DNA from: Bacteroidota bacterium
GTDB taxonomy: Bacteria > Bacteroidota > Bacteroidia > Cytophagales > Spirosomataceae
Reading direction: 5' to 3'
Length of the DNA stretch: 64,000 nucleotides
NCBI GenBank assembly: GCA_020161355.1
Contig: JAIUOF010000006.1
Span: 214,135-278,134 of the forward strand
Position numbers and translations under genes: made by a program
Notes under the pieces: generated by a model
The model's input: the letters and a program-made list of their open reading frames with translations, nothing else
Database searches by the model: none
Told to the model about the DNA's origin: nothing
In this document: positions 42,938-51,946 of the stretch, piece after piece
Layout: every line of letters starts with the position of its first letter
Position numbering within the stretch: position 1 is the first letter of the stretch

Positions 42938-44960
42938 ATTTTCTCACAAATCTCATCCTGCTTCTTTTACCATTTTCATAAATTACTTCCAAAATATAAA
43001 AGGAAGAGGAAAGCCGGTATTTTTCTAAATAAATATGGTAAAGGCCATTTTCAATTTTTAGCAGGCTAGCTTCCAGACTCCTGCCCGTGGGATCTATTAT
43101 CAATGCCTTTACTACTTTTTCATTTGTTTTGACTCCAAAACCATCGGTAACAGGATTTGGAAATACCTGCAAAATGGTTTCTGCTTCTATGCCCAATGGA
43201 GGTAAGATCTGAACTTTTACCGAATCAAAAGCCAGACAATATTTATACTGAGAAGTTGCAATGAAAGTCCCGGAATGATTAATGGATACATCCAGAATTT
43301 TCACTTCATTGCCAGGAGTCTTTTTCAGCAAAGGCCCCGTCCAGCTCAAAGTGCCTTTTTCTGAGCCTTTTCCTGTCAATATCAAAGTTTGTCCCTGATA
43401 TACCGGAGCATTTGAAGTGGCTACAGGCTTTTCGAGGGGTGTTACTTTTACCTTTATATCTTCTGTTACACAATTTTGCTGATCTTTTAACTTAAAATTG
43501 GTGTCCTTTGTAAGGCTATCTACTTTTAAACCTATCGCCTTGACCCCTTCCAATTTAAAATCTCCGGCCCAGGAGGGTTTGATTTCCAATTTTTCACCAC
43601 AATCTATAACATAATCAGAGCTTTTCCGATTTTTCTTTATCATCGAAAACTTGTCCTGTACCTCTCCTTTGCTGGAAATAAACTTCAGATCTAGCCGGTT
43701 AGCCTCAATTTCCAAAACTGTGGCACCGGTATTAATTGCGTTGCTGTAAACCATGGCTTTGTGTGGGTAGCCAGACGAGCTCCCCCCTACCCATCCTGAA
43801 GAGCCTGAAACCACAAAAACAGTTCCCTTTTTGTCCTTCACATACACACATGAATTAGCGGTGCCATCATATCTGCCACTCGAATTAGAAGTCGAATGTC
43901 TGGAAACATCAAATTCTTCTGATGTTCCATAAAATCCAGAAATAGGATAACTTCTCTCATAATTATGGCTGTGTCCATTCAGAACCAGGTCAACATCATA
44001 TTGATCTATGAGTCTCACAAATTGCTTTCTGATATTAATGAGTTCTTCCTCAGTATCTGAGTTATGGGAACCTTTGGTATAAGGCGGATGATGAAAAAAA
44101 ATAACCGTCCACAAACTTTTATTGGCTCCAAGATCTTTCTCGAGCCATTCCACCAACTGACTGGTGGTATCGGCCATGAGTTTTCCTCCATTCAGACCAT
44201 AGGAATCCAGAGAAACAAAGTGCACATTGCCATAATTAAAAGAATAATATGCCTGACTTTCAGACGGTACGCCTCCGGCTTCGGCTTTGGTAGGTATAGA
44301 AAACAAACTGTAATAAGCAGGTTTTACTCCATTGTGGTCCTTTTCCCAGGTTCGGTTGTCTCCATAATCATGATTACCCGGGGAAGTCCATAAAGTGGTA
44401 TTTCTTAAAAAAAACTTATCATAAACTTCAAAAAATTTGGATTGATACTCCGACTCATATCCGTAGTTATAGGCATTATCGCCTAATAAGAGCATGCCAT
44501 CAATCAGGTTTCCATTAAAATATTTACTGATAGCTGAGGCCACTTCTATCTGCTCAGGTTGTTGGGTTCCGCAATCCCCAAATGCAGCAAAACGTAGCTT
44601 CCTTTTGGTATCAGGAAGTGGTGCAGTATTGAAAAAATAACCGGAATCAGCGGCTAAAACCTTTCCGTTAAAGATAATACTATAAAAATATTTTGTATCC
44701 GGCTTTAATTTGTCAATTGTAAAAATGTGCGAAGTTTGAGGGTTGCTTTCTATTATTTCTCTTTCATAATGGCCCGCTTTTTCACCAAACTTTATTATTC
44801 CTGTTCCAACTTCCTGACTTTCCCACCTGATAGTAACCGTTGTATTGCCGACCATTTGCAGATAGGGTCCACGTTTTATAATCTGGGCATTTGCTTTAAA
44901 AACAAAAACAGTCAGAATACTAATAATCAAGGATTTGTATAAGTGAGAATAATTATCCAT
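42936..44960 (-). CDS. T9SS-exported purple-acid-phosphatase-like metallophosphoesterase
   Basis: From the ATG at 44960 the protein has 674 residues: signal peptide, an N-terminal fibronectin-like domain typical of purple acid phosphatases (VTIRWESQ), and a calcineurin-type catalytic domain with GDCG, LLGDNAYNYG, PGNHDYGDN, FFHHPPYTKG and NGHSHNYE metal motifs. After Ig-like regions it ends in a type A T9SS sorting domain (VFPNPVTDG to RMRFVRK). It should hydrolyse phosphate esters outside the cell, supplying phosphate. Confidence 0.88.
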   Translation of the reverse strand: MDNYSHLYKSLIISILTVFVFKANAQIIKRGPYLQMVGNTTVTIRWESQEVGTGIIKFGEKAGHYEREIIESNPQTSHIFTIDKLKPDTKYFYSIIFNGKVLAADSGYFFNTAPLPDTKRKLRFAAFGDCGTQQPEQIEVASAISKYFNGNLIDGMLLLGDNAYNYGYESEYQSKFFEVYDKFFLRNTTLWTSPGNHDYGDNRTWEKDHNGVKPAYYSLFSIPTKAEAGGVPSESQAYYSFNYGNVHFVSLDSYGLNGGKLMADTTSQLVEWLEKDLGANKSLWTVIFFHHPPYTKGSHNSDTEEELINIRKQFVRLIDQYDVDLVLNGHSHNYERSYPISGFYGTSEEFDVSRHSTSNSSGRYDGTANSCVYVKDKKGTVFVVSGSSGWVGGSSSGYPHKAMVYSNAINTGATVLEIEANRLDLKFISSKGEVQDKFSMIKKNRKSSDYVIDCGEKLEIKPSWAGDFKLEGVKAIGLKVDSLTKDTNFKLKDQQNCVTEDIKVKVTPLEKPVATSNAPVYQGQTLILTGKGSEKGTLSWTGPLLKKTPGNEVKILDVSINHSGTFIATSQYKYCLAFDSVKVQILPPLGIEAETILQVFPNPVTDGFGVKTNEKVVKALIIDPTGRSLEASLLKIENGLYHIYLEKYRLSSSFYILEVIYENGKRSRMRFVRK

Positions 44961-44986
44961 TTTGGTCTTTAATTCAGTACTATTTT

Positions 44987-45361
44987 TCAACCAAAATCAT
45001 AAAAAACGAAAAACACAGCCAAAATAAGCAGAAAAAAAGCCACGAAATGATTCCAATGCAGGCTTTGATTTTTAAAAAACATCGCCGAAAATAAGACAAA
45101 AACCAGCAAAGTGATAACTTCCTGAATAATCTTGAGTTGAATCAAACTAAATGGCCCTCCATTGGGCTTATAACCAAGTCTGTTGGCAGGCACCTGCAAC
45201 ATATATTCAAACAAAGCCAGCCCCCAGCTTAAAAACACAATACCTATCAGCCCCAGCTTATTAAACCACCGCCACTCGGCAAACTTCAGGTGTCCATACC
45301 AGGCCAAAGTCATGAAAGCATTGGAGGCAACCAGCATAATTATGGCTAAAAATCCTCTCAT
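44987..45361 (-). CDS. DMT family protein (DUF486)
   Basis: The 124-residue protein has four membrane helices and matches the DUF486 family (LVASNAFMTLAWYGHLKF near the start, PANRLGYKPNGGPFS in the middle), half-size relatives of EamA transporters. It may act as a dimer. It overlaps the DinB gene by 4 nt (ATGA), so they are co-transcribed. Confidence 0.85.
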   Translation of the reverse strand: MRGFLAIIMLVASNAFMTLAWYGHLKFAEWRWFNKLGLIGIVFLSWGLALFEYMLQVPANRLGYKPNGGPFSLIQLKIIQEVITLLVFVLFSAMFFKNQSLHWNHFVAFFLLILAVFFVFYDFG

Positions 45362-45885
45362 TGAGCGAGACCAAAATACCTGTCTTTGATTACATTAAAA
45401 TGATGTCTGGGATGCCCAATGATCACAAATCCCAGAGCAAGGGGAGAGATTTGAGTATTGTTGGCGTTTCCTTTTCTAAGCAACATCATTTTGTCCATAT
45501 TCCTAAACAGAGCAATTGTTGACTTCCTAACCCAGGCAAATTCAGCTATCAAATCTTCGATGGTCCTGTTAATCGCGACGGTATGTTGAGCATAGGTTTC
45601 TTCGTCAAAACCCGGAAGATGATTCTCATCTCCTCTCGAAAAAGCAAGGGCACGGAAGGCCATCACACGCTCAGTATCAATACAATGCTGCAAAATATCT
45701 TTCACCGACCATTTGCCGGCAGCATATACTTTTTCGCCAATGGCGTTCAGTATTTTAACTTCAGAAAAAATATTTTCGGGTGCATATTTTTCCAAACTCT
45801 CCAGTAAGTCAGCATTTTCATCGTTTAATACAATGTATCTGTCAAAAAATTTTGGCAGTTCGCCTATCTCATTTCTTTTGGCCAC
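45358..45885 (-). CDS. DinB family protein
   Basis: The protein matches DinB/YfiT four-helix-bundle proteins with metal-binding His residues in LQHCIDTER, and HPRHHFNVI near the end. Such proteins are putative metal-dependent thiol transferases or hydrolases. The GTG at 45885 (175 residues) is preferred over ATG 45942, because a TACTTTTG promoter element at 45904-45911 lies inside the longer frame and because family members of this type start near this point. Confidence in the start is moderate. Confidence 0.75.
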   Translation of the reverse strand: MAKRNEIGELPKFFDRYIVLNDENADLLESLEKYAPENIFSEVKILNAIGEKVYAAGKWSVKDILQHCIDTERVMAFRALAFSRGDENHLPGFDEETYAQHTVAINRTIEDLIAEFAWVRKSTIALFRNMDKMMLLRKGNANNTQISPLALGFVIIGHPRHHFNVIKDRYFGLAQ

Positions 45886-45903
45886 TATTAATTTTGATTT
45901 TTG

Positions 45904-45911
45904 CAAAAGTA
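45904..45911 (-). promoter_or_regulatory. Promoter -7 element of the DinB-DUF486 operon
   Basis: TACTTTTG on the minus strand matches TAnnTTTG and lies 19 nt upstream of the GTG at 45885. The -33 box is not clear. Confidence 0.4.
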
Positions 45912-46006
45912 ATAAAATATTAATCCAAATATTATTATCCATATCCCGCAATTGTATAAAACCATTGGTAAATATTTTAGAAAAGCAAACACTAAATTGA
46001 TGTTAC

Positions 46007-46038
46007 TTTGAGTTTGTAAAAAAAATGCGGTAATTTTG
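46007..46038 (+). promoter_or_regulatory. Promoter of the ECF sigma factor gene
   Basis: TTTG (46007-46010), 20-nt spacer, TAATTTTG (46031-46038) is a near-perfect housekeeping promoter. Its expected start falls on or next to the ATG at 46044. Confidence 0.65.
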
Positions 46039-46043
46039 CACAA

Positions 46044-46670
46044 ATGGAAAAAGCAATGGACTTAGAAGAGGAAGGCGAATTGATTGAAGATACCCGCCCA
46101 CGGTACTCTGAATCAGAAAAGTACAAGATTTTTGACAAGGAATTTATGCCGCACATAGACTCCATGTACAACTTTGCTTTTCGCCTGACCAACGACGAAG
46201 ACGATGCCAACGACCTGCTGCAAGATACCTACATGAAAGCATTCAGGTTTATCAACTCTTTTCAGGAGGGCACCAATGCCAAAGCATGGCTTTTCAGGAT
46301 TCTGAAAAACAGCTTTATTAATGACTACCGCAAAAAAAGCAAAGAACCTTCAAAGGTTGACTATCAGGAAGTTGAGACCGTTTATAACAGTACAGAAGAT
46401 GCAGAATATGAGTCAACAACCGACCTAAGGATCGAAGCGGTACAGGATATGATTGGCGACGAAGTGGCCATGGCACTAAACGGGCTGCCGGTTGACTTCC
46501 GTACGGTGATCATTCTTTGCGACATCGAAGGCTTCACTTATGAAGAAATGGCCAAGATTCTGGATATACCGATTGGCACTGTAAGATCAAGATTACACAG
46601 AGCAAGGAACTTATTGAAGGAGAAATTGCGTTCTTATGCTAAATCAATGGGATATAAAGAATTACGTTAA
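46044..46670 (+). CDS. RpoE-like ECF sigma factor
   Basis: The 208-residue protein has sigma region 2 (MYNFAFRLTNDEDDANDLLQ onward, with AWLFRILKNSFIND) and region 4 (LPVDFRTVIILCDIEG, IPIGTVRSRLHRARNLL). It directs RNA polymerase to an alternative set of promoters. It is followed by a small cysteine/histidine protein that fits an anti-sigma factor. The promoter position suggests a leaderless mRNA from ATG 46044 or use of the second Met at 46056. Confidence 0.92.
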   Translation: MEKAMDLEEEGELIEDTRPRYSESEKYKIFDKEFMPHIDSMYNFAFRLTNDEDDANDLLQDTYMKAFRFINSFQEGTNAKAWLFRILKNSFINDYRKKSKEPSKVDYQEVETVYNSTEDAEYESTTDLRIEAVQDMIGDEVAMALNGLPVDFRTVIILCDIEGFTYEEMAKILDIPIGTVRSRLHRARNLLKEKLRSYAKSMGYKELR

Positions 46671-46718
46671 TTTTCAAATCATCAGATAGGAATGGCTCTT
46701 TGCTCAGGTAATGTTTCA

Positions 46719-47018
46719 ATGAAGGAAGAATGTGAGAATCACAATAAGTGCATGAAGATGATTCAGGCGGTATTGGATGGATCAGCTACTCCCGAGGAAT
46801 TGGAGCATTTTAAAGATAATATTGAAGTTTGCAAACCCTGTATTGAGGGATATGAACTGGAGAAATCAATCAAGGAATCGCTGCAAACCAAAGTGGAAAA
46901 AAAATGTTGTCCCAAACAAACGTTTGAAGCTATCAAACTCAAAATAGGCATAGCATCGTTGCTCGTGCTGGGTTTACTGATAAAAATTAAAGTTATAAAG
47001 GATTTATTTTTCTGTTAA
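46719..47018 (+). CDS. Putative zinc-binding anti-sigma factor
   Basis: From the ATG at 46719 the protein has 99 residues. It contains His-x6-Cys-x2-Cys (HFKDNIEVCKPC), the zinc-finger arrangement of ZAS anti-sigma factors, an N-terminal HNKC, a KCCP segment and one C-terminal membrane helix (ASLLVLGLLIKIKVI). It lies 48 nt after the ECF sigma gene and would tether that factor to the membrane. An upstream ATG at 46692 adds nine residues. Confidence 0.72.
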   Translation: MKEECENHNKCMKMIQAVLDGSATPEELEHFKDNIEVCKPCIEGYELEKSIKESLQTKVEKKCCPKQTFEAIKLKIGIASLLVLGLLIKIKVIKDLFFC

Positions 47019-47043
47019 GATAAAAGAAATTATTAGTTTTGGG

Positions 47044-47072
47044 CCACCGAAGTCATTTCTCGGTGGTTTTTT
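47044..47072 (+). terminator. Terminator after the sigma/anti-sigma genes
   Basis: CCACCGA (47044-47050) pairs with TCGGTGG (47060-47066), then a T-run follows. Confidence 0.75.
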
Positions 47073-47084
47073 ATTTTCTACGAT

Positions 47085-47690
47085 ATGAACAAAGGCAAAG
47101 CCATCATTTTTTGTGCCCCCTCCGGATCAGGTAAAACTACGCTGGTTAAAAACCTGCTGCAAAACAATGCCAATCTGGGATTCTCAATTTCGGCCTGTAC
47201 GCGTGACCGCCGTGGTCGTGCCGAAGAAAATGGAAAAGATTACTATTTCCTCAGCATCGATGAGTTTAAGGAAAAGATATTTCACAAAGAATTTATCGAA
47301 TGGGAAGAGGTGTACCCCGGTGGATACTATGGCACCCTTAAAAATGAAATAGAAAGGCTGTGGTCTGAGGGGAAAAATGTAATATTTGATGTAGATGTAA
47401 GAGGCGGGCTCAAACTCAAGGAGTATTTTGGGGATGATGCTCTGGCCATTTTCGTAAAAGTACCATCGATGGAAGAACTCGAAAAAAGACTGGTGAGCAG
47501 AGGTACTGAATCAGCCGAAAGTCTGTCAGAAAGATTATATAAAGTAAAATTTGAAACGGCATTCCAGGATCAGTTTGATGTAGTTTTGCTCAACGACGAC
47601 CTGGAGTCTTCTTTTGTAAAAGCTCAGGACCTTTACGAAAAGTTTACAGCCGACCAACTGGTTTTAGGAGAAAAACCGTTGAATGTTTGA
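47085..47690 (+). CDS. gmk: Guanylate kinase
   Basis: The 201-residue protein has the P-loop [15 protein letters not shown] and the GMP-binding segment [20 protein letters not shown]. It phosphorylates GMP to GDP with ATP. It is followed 21 nt later by nadD, likely in one operon. The length is normal for the family. Confidence 0.95.
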   Translation: MNKGKAIIFCAPSGSGKTTLVKNLLQNNANLGFSISACTRDRRGRAEENGKDYYFLSIDEFKEKIFHKEFIEWEEVYPGGYYGTLKNEIERLWSEGKNVIFDVDVRGGLKLKEYFGDDALAIFVKVPSMEELEKRLVSRGTESAESLSERLYKVKFETAFQDQFDVVLLNDDLESSFVKAQDLYEKFTADQLVLGEKPLNV

Positions 47691-47711
47691 TAGAAACAGA
47701 TAATTCAATTT

Positions 47712-48284
47712 ATGAAAATCGGATTATTTTTTGGTTCTTTTAATCCTATCCATGTAGGTCACTTGATTATTGCCAATACCATGGCAACCTCCACTGACCT
47801 TCAACAGATTTGGTTTGTGGTATCCCCGCAGAATCCCTTTAAAAAAAACAATTCCTTACTGCATGAATTCGACCGCTACACCATGGTTGAAAGGGCCATT
47901 TCTGAAAACCCGGCATTCAGAGTAAGTGACGTCGAATTTAATCTTCCAAAGCCTTCTTATACCATAGATACCCTTACCGTTTTGGCCCAAAAATTCCCCC
48001 AACATGAATTTACCCTCATCATGGGAGAAGATAATCTGGTGCAATTTGAAAACTGGAAAAACTATCAGAAAATACTTGAATACTACAGCCTGTATGTGTA
48101 TTCCAGGCCAAATACCCCTGAGCACAATTTCAAAAATCACCCTAAAGTAACTTTTGTAGAGGCTCCATTACTGGATATTTCCGCTACCTATATCAGAAAG
48201 AGACTTTCAGAAGGTAAAAATGTAAAATATCTCGTACCTGAGATAGTGGAAGAATACATCAGGTTTAAGAAGTTTTATCAATAG
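47712..48284 (+). CDS. nadD: Nicotinate-nucleotide adenylyltransferase
   Basis: The 190-residue protein shows the nucleotidyltransferase GSFNPIHVGHLIIA motif and the LDISATYIRKRL signature (ISxTxIR type). It joins ATP and nicotinate mononucleotide to deamido-NAD. Its end overlaps that of the convergent coaX by 20 nt. Confidence 0.95.
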   Translation: MKIGLFFGSFNPIHVGHLIIANTMATSTDLQQIWFVVSPQNPFKKNNSLLHEFDRYTMVERAISENPAFRVSDVEFNLPKPSYTIDTLTVLAQKFPQHEFTLIMGEDNLVQFENWKNYQKILEYYSLYVYSRPNTPEHNFKNHPKVTFVEAPLLDISATYIRKRLSEGKNVKYLVPEIVEEYIRFKKFYQ

Positions 48285-49038
48285 ACATTTTGCCATAAAG
48301 CAAAAGCCCTTTGATAGTGAGATCTATGTCGATCTTATCAAATTGAGGTGCCAAATCAGTCAATACCGCCGACAAACCGCCAGTAGCGAGAACTTTAACA
48401 GGCCTTTCGATTTCAGCTTTGATTTTTTCCAACAATCTGACAATGGCTCCTTCATAACCATAAAGCACCCCGGCTCTGATAGCATGCATGGAATTTTTCC
48501 CAATTACCGTTTCCGGCTTTTCAAGTTTTACTTCAGGAAGCAATGAGGTATTGGCAAAAAGGGACTTCAAGGCAGTTTTTATCCCCGGTAAAATCGTAAC
48601 CCCTTCAATAACGCCTTCAGATTTCACTACGGTAAAGGTAAGGGCTGTCCCAAAGTCAACGATGACACAATCGGTTTTAAAAATTTCAAGGGCGGCAAGA
48701 GCATTGACATAAAGATCAGAGCCTAGTTCTTCGGGCATATCGATGTTTATTTTCAAAAATCCAGCTTGGGCTGGCTTGACAACAAAAGGGTTAAGCTCCA
48801 GAAATTTTTCACAAAACCTTACAAAATAGGGCGTTAGAATAGGCACCACACTACTGATAACCGCATGTCTGAACTCCTCTTTTTTCAGATTATTCTCCAG
48901 CATGAAGTCCAGAATACGGTATTCAAAAAATACCGGACTTTCATTTTTCAGAGATCTCACTCTTAAAGTATTGATACACTGCTCCTCCTTAAAAAAGCCG
49001 ATTACCGTATCCGTATTTCCGATATCAAAAACGATCAT
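48265..49038 (-). CDS. coaX: Type III pantothenate kinase
   Basis: The 257-residue protein has the ASKHA-fold motifs DIGNTDTVIGFF (phosphate 1), GSDLYVNALAA and CVIVDFGTALTF with its catalytic Asp, and LATGGLSAVL. It phosphorylates pantothenate, the first step of coenzyme A synthesis, and needs K+ or NH4+. Single gene convergent with nadD. Confidence 0.95.
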   Translation of the reverse strand: MIVFDIGNTDTVIGFFKEEQCINTLRVRSLKNESPVFFEYRILDFMLENNLKKEEFRHAVISSVVPILTPYFVRFCEKFLELNPFVVKPAQAGFLKINIDMPEELGSDLYVNALAALEIFKTDCVIVDFGTALTFTVVKSEGVIEGVTILPGIKTALKSLFANTSLLPEVKLEKPETVIGKNSMHAIRAGVLYGYEGAIVRLLEKIKAEIERPVKVLATGGLSAVLTDLAPQFDKIDIDLTIKGLLLYGKMSIDKTS

Positions 49039-49156
49039 ATTATTATTATGAAAGTTAAAGATAGAATCAAAGTATGGAAAAAGGCAAATAATATATCAAT
49101 TTACCTTGAAAACAGATTTTTATTAGCACAAAACTTTTCAATCAGAAAAAAAAACT

Positions 49157-49164
49157 CTAAATTT
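49157..49164 (+). promoter_or_regulatory. Promoter -7 element of the DUF177-rpmF-lipid operon
   Basis: TAAATTTG matches TAnnTTTG. It overlaps the TTG at 49163, so translation must begin downstream, at the GTG at 49184. Confidence 0.5.
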
Positions 49165-49183
49165 GCAGCCTTTCTGTAAAAAA

Positions 49184-49720
49184 GTGAATCGGGAATTCTC
49201 TGCGTTTGATATTAACATTCATGGTTTAGAAACCAAAACCTACGAATATGATTTTGAAGGAGATGATTCTTTTTTTTCGGTTTTTGAACAGGAAATAATT
49301 GAAGGGGGGAGTTTTAAGGCAAAAGTAATTCTTGATAAAACATCCACTTTAATAAGGTTAAATTTTGAAATCTATGCCCGGCTCAAGCTTTTATGCGACC
49401 GTAGTCTGGAAACTTTTGAAGAAGATTTCAAAATCAACGAAATGCACATTTATAAATTTGGGCATAATACTGAGGAGATTAGTGATGAAATGGACATGAT
49501 TCCTTTCGGCACTCCTAAAATCAACGTGGCAGAACTAATTTTTGATTACGTTTTGTTGCAGGTTCCGATTAAAAAGCTTCATCCGAGATTCAGAGATGAG
49601 ATAGGCGGAGACGAAGAAGGAGTGATGATTTATCAGGATCAGGAAACAGAAAAAGAAAGTGAAAGTAAGGAAACTGACCCAAGATGGGCGGCACTTCTGA
49701 ACTTAAAAGATAAAAAGTAG
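49184..49720 (+). CDS. DUF177 (YceD) family protein
   Basis: The 178-residue acidic protein matches the DUF177/YceD family, usually encoded just before rpmF. Family members are linked to 23S rRNA processing or ribosomal assembly. The typical two-Cys motif is reduced here to a single Cys in ARLKLLCDRSLETFEE. The GTG start is set by the promoter element at 49157-49164. First gene of the operon. Confidence 0.85.
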   Translation: MNREFSAFDINIHGLETKTYEYDFEGDDSFFSVFEQEIIEGGSFKAKVILDKTSTLIRLNFEIYARLKLLCDRSLETFEEDFKINEMHIYKFGHNTEEISDEMDMIPFGTPKINVAELIFDYVLLQVPIKKLHPRFRDEIGGDEEGVMIYQDQETEKESESKETDPRWAALLNLKDKK

Positions 49721-49737
49721 TTATTGTATTGTAATAG

Positions 49738-49745
49738 TAAATTTG
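49738..49745 (+). promoter_or_regulatory. Possible internal promoter before rpmF
   Basis: TAAATTTG matches TAnnTTTG and ends 8 nt before the rpmF ATG, so a transcript from here would have a leader of only about 4 nt. Confidence 0.3.
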
Positions 49746-49752
49746 TTTAGAT

Positions 49753-49938
49753 ATGGCACATCCCAAGCGGAAGATTTCGAAAACCAGAAGAGATAAACGC
49801 AGAACTCACGATGCCCTTACGGCAAAAAGCCTTTCGGTTGATGTAACCACCGGCGAAATCCATTTGCGTCATCACGCTCACGTAAGCGAAGGAAACCTCT
49901 ATTATCGTGGAAAATTGGTAGTGGAAAACTACCAGTAA
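49753..49938 (+). CDS. rpmF: 50S ribosomal protein L32
   Basis: The 61-residue basic protein starts [17 protein letters not shown], the typical L32 N-terminus. It is the non-zinc form: no cysteine pairs are present. It is a large-subunit protein and lies between DUF177 and plsX as in many bacteria. Confidence 0.95.
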   Translation: MAHPKRKISKTRRDKRRTHDALTAKSLSVDVTTGEIHLRHHAHVSEGNLYYRGKLVVENYQ

Positions 49939-49984
49939 TATTTTTTAGAAAAGAGTTTCCTGAATTTTACATTTTAAAAAGCCG

Positions 49985-50929
49985 ATGAAGAAAATTGCAG
50001 TTGATGCTATGGGTGGGGATTTTGCTCCCCGTGCAGTGATAGAAGGAGCAGTACTTGCTACACAATCATTACCAGAAGATTATCAAATTGTATTAATCGG
50101 AAAACAAGACGCCATTCTGGAGGTTTTGCATGACCTTGATTATAAAAAAGGGAGTATCGAAATGGTATTTGCCAATGACGTAATCGAAATGCATGAACAT
50201 CCTACAAGAGCATTTTCTCAAAAACCCAATTCCAGTATAGGAGTTGGGTTTAAACTTTTAAAAGAAGGTCAGGTGTCGGCATTTTGCAGTGCAGGCAACA
50301 CCGGTGCCATGATGGTAGGCTCACTGTTTACACTCAGGACGGTTGGAAGCCTTCAGCGACCACCTATTGCCGGTTATTTCCCGCTTAAATCTGGAGGCTA
50401 CAGCATTATGCTTGACATCGGTGCCAACGCCGATTGTAAACCGGAGGTATTATTACAGTTTGCTGAGCTCGGTAGTCTTTATGCCAAATTTGCCCTGGGT
50501 ATTGAAAACCCAACCGTGGGCCTGCTCAATATCGGTGCTGAAGAAGAAAAAGGCAGTACTCTGGCTCAGGCTGCACATCAGCTCCTGAAAAGTGACAAAA
50601 AAATCAATTTCATTGGAAACGTGGAAGGCCGCGACCTTTTTGACGGCAAATCTGATGTAATTGTTACAGATGGCTTTACGGGCAATATCCTTTTCAAAAT
50701 GGGTGAGTCTCTCTACGAGCATGCCGCCTCAAAAGGCATCAGTGACGATCTGATCAATAAAATGAATTATGAGGTTGTGGGTGGTAGCCCCATAATTGGA
50801 GTCAACGGAAATGTAATCGTAGCTCATGGGATATCTACTCCCGAAGCCATCAAAAATATGATTTTACTCGCCAAAAGACAAATTGAAAGCGGTGTAGTAG
50901 AAAAAATTAAAGAAGTATTTAATAACTAA
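49985..50929 (+). CDS. plsX: Phosphate acyltransferase PlsX
   Basis: The 314-residue protein opens MKKIAVDAMGGDFAPRAVI and contains FCSAGNTGAMMVGS and VTDGFTGNILFKMGE. It converts acyl-ACP to acyl phosphate, feeding PlsY in phospholipid synthesis. It lies 46 nt after rpmF and 24 nt before fabH. Confidence 0.95.
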   Translation: MKKIAVDAMGGDFAPRAVIEGAVLATQSLPEDYQIVLIGKQDAILEVLHDLDYKKGSIEMVFANDVIEMHEHPTRAFSQKPNSSIGVGFKLLKEGQVSAFCSAGNTGAMMVGSLFTLRTVGSLQRPPIAGYFPLKSGGYSIMLDIGANADCKPEVLLQFAELGSLYAKFALGIENPTVGLLNIGAEEEKGSTLAQAAHQLLKSDKKINFIGNVEGRDLFDGKSDVIVTDGFTGNILFKMGESLYEHAASKGISDDLINKMNYEVVGGSPIIGVNGNVIVAHGISTPEAIKNMILLAKRQIESGVVEKIKEVFNN

Positions 50930-50953
50930 AGGCTAAGGCCAATTAACTATAAA

Positions 50954-51940
50954 ATGGGTTTAAGAGCTGCAATTACCGGCATTAACGGTTACGTACCTGA
51001 AAATGTTATTACCAACGCTGACCTCGAAAAAATAGTTGAAACCAACGACGAATGGATCACCAGCAGAACCGGTATCAAAGAACGTCGTATCTTAAAAGGT
51101 GAAGGTCTGGGAACCTCCCACATGGCTGCCGAAGCTGTGAAAGGGCTTCTCAAAAAAACCAATACCGACCCGAAAGATGTAGATTTGGTGATTGTAGCTA
51201 CCGTTACACCCGACTATATGTTTCCCTCCACCGCCAATCTGGTGTGTACACAGGTAGGAATTCCAAATATTATGAGTTTTGATATCCTGGCCGCATGTTC
51301 AGGATTTATATATGCACTTGTCACAGGTTCCCAATTTATTGAGTCTGGTCGTTACAAAAAAGTAGTAGTGGTAGGAGCCGACAAAATGTCTTCTATCATA
51401 GATTACACCGACCGCACCACCTGTGTGCTGTTTGGTGATGGTGCCGGAGCAGTCCTTCTTGAACCCACCGAGGGCGAGGAAGGAATTATCGATCACATTT
51501 TGCATTCAGACGGCACCGGCGAAAATCATCTGATTATGAAAGGTGGCGGTAGCCGTTATCCTGCCTCACATGAAACAGTGGACGGCCACATGCACTACAT
51601 TCATCAGGAAGGTCCATCCGTGTTTAAATTTGCCGTAACCAATATGGCAGATGTGGCTGCAGCTATTATGGAGAAAAATAACCTTACCGGCGATGATGTA
51701 AAATGGCTCGTGCCTCATCAAGCAAACAAACGCATCATTGATGCTACTGCCAACAGAATGGGTATAGGCGAAGATAAAGTAATGATCAACATTCAAAGGT
51801 ATGGAAATACCACTGCGGCTACAATACCGTTATGCTTACATGATTATGAAAGCCAAATCCAAAAAGGTGACAATCTGATACTTGCTGCATTTGGAGGTGG
51901 CTTTACCTGGGGGTCGGTGTTTATTAAGTGGGCTATCTGA
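50954..51940 (+). CDS. fabH: Beta-ketoacyl-ACP synthase III
   Basis: The 328-residue thiolase-fold enzyme has the catalytic triad Cys115 ([11 protein letters not shown]), His in [10 protein letters not shown] and Asn in [10 protein letters not shown]. It condenses acetyl-CoA (or branched acyl-CoA) with malonyl-ACP to start fatty acid synthesis. It is the fourth gene of the lipid operon. Confidence 0.95.
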   Translation: MGLRAAITGINGYVPENVITNADLEKIVETNDEWITSRTGIKERRILKGEGLGTSHMAAEAVKGLLKKTNTDPKDVDLVIVATVTPDYMFPSTANLVCTQVGIPNIMSFDILAACSGFIYALVTGSQFIESGRYKKVVVVGADKMSSIIDYTDRTTCVLFGDGAGAVLLEPTEGEEGIIDHILHSDGTGENHLIMKGGGSRYPASHETVDGHMHYIHQEGPSVFKFAVTNMADVAAAIMEKNNLTGDDVKWLVPHQANKRIIDATANRMGIGEDKVMINIQRYGNTTAATIPLCLHDYESQIQKGDNLILAAFGGGFTWGSVFIKWAI

Positions 51941-51946
51941 TCATAT

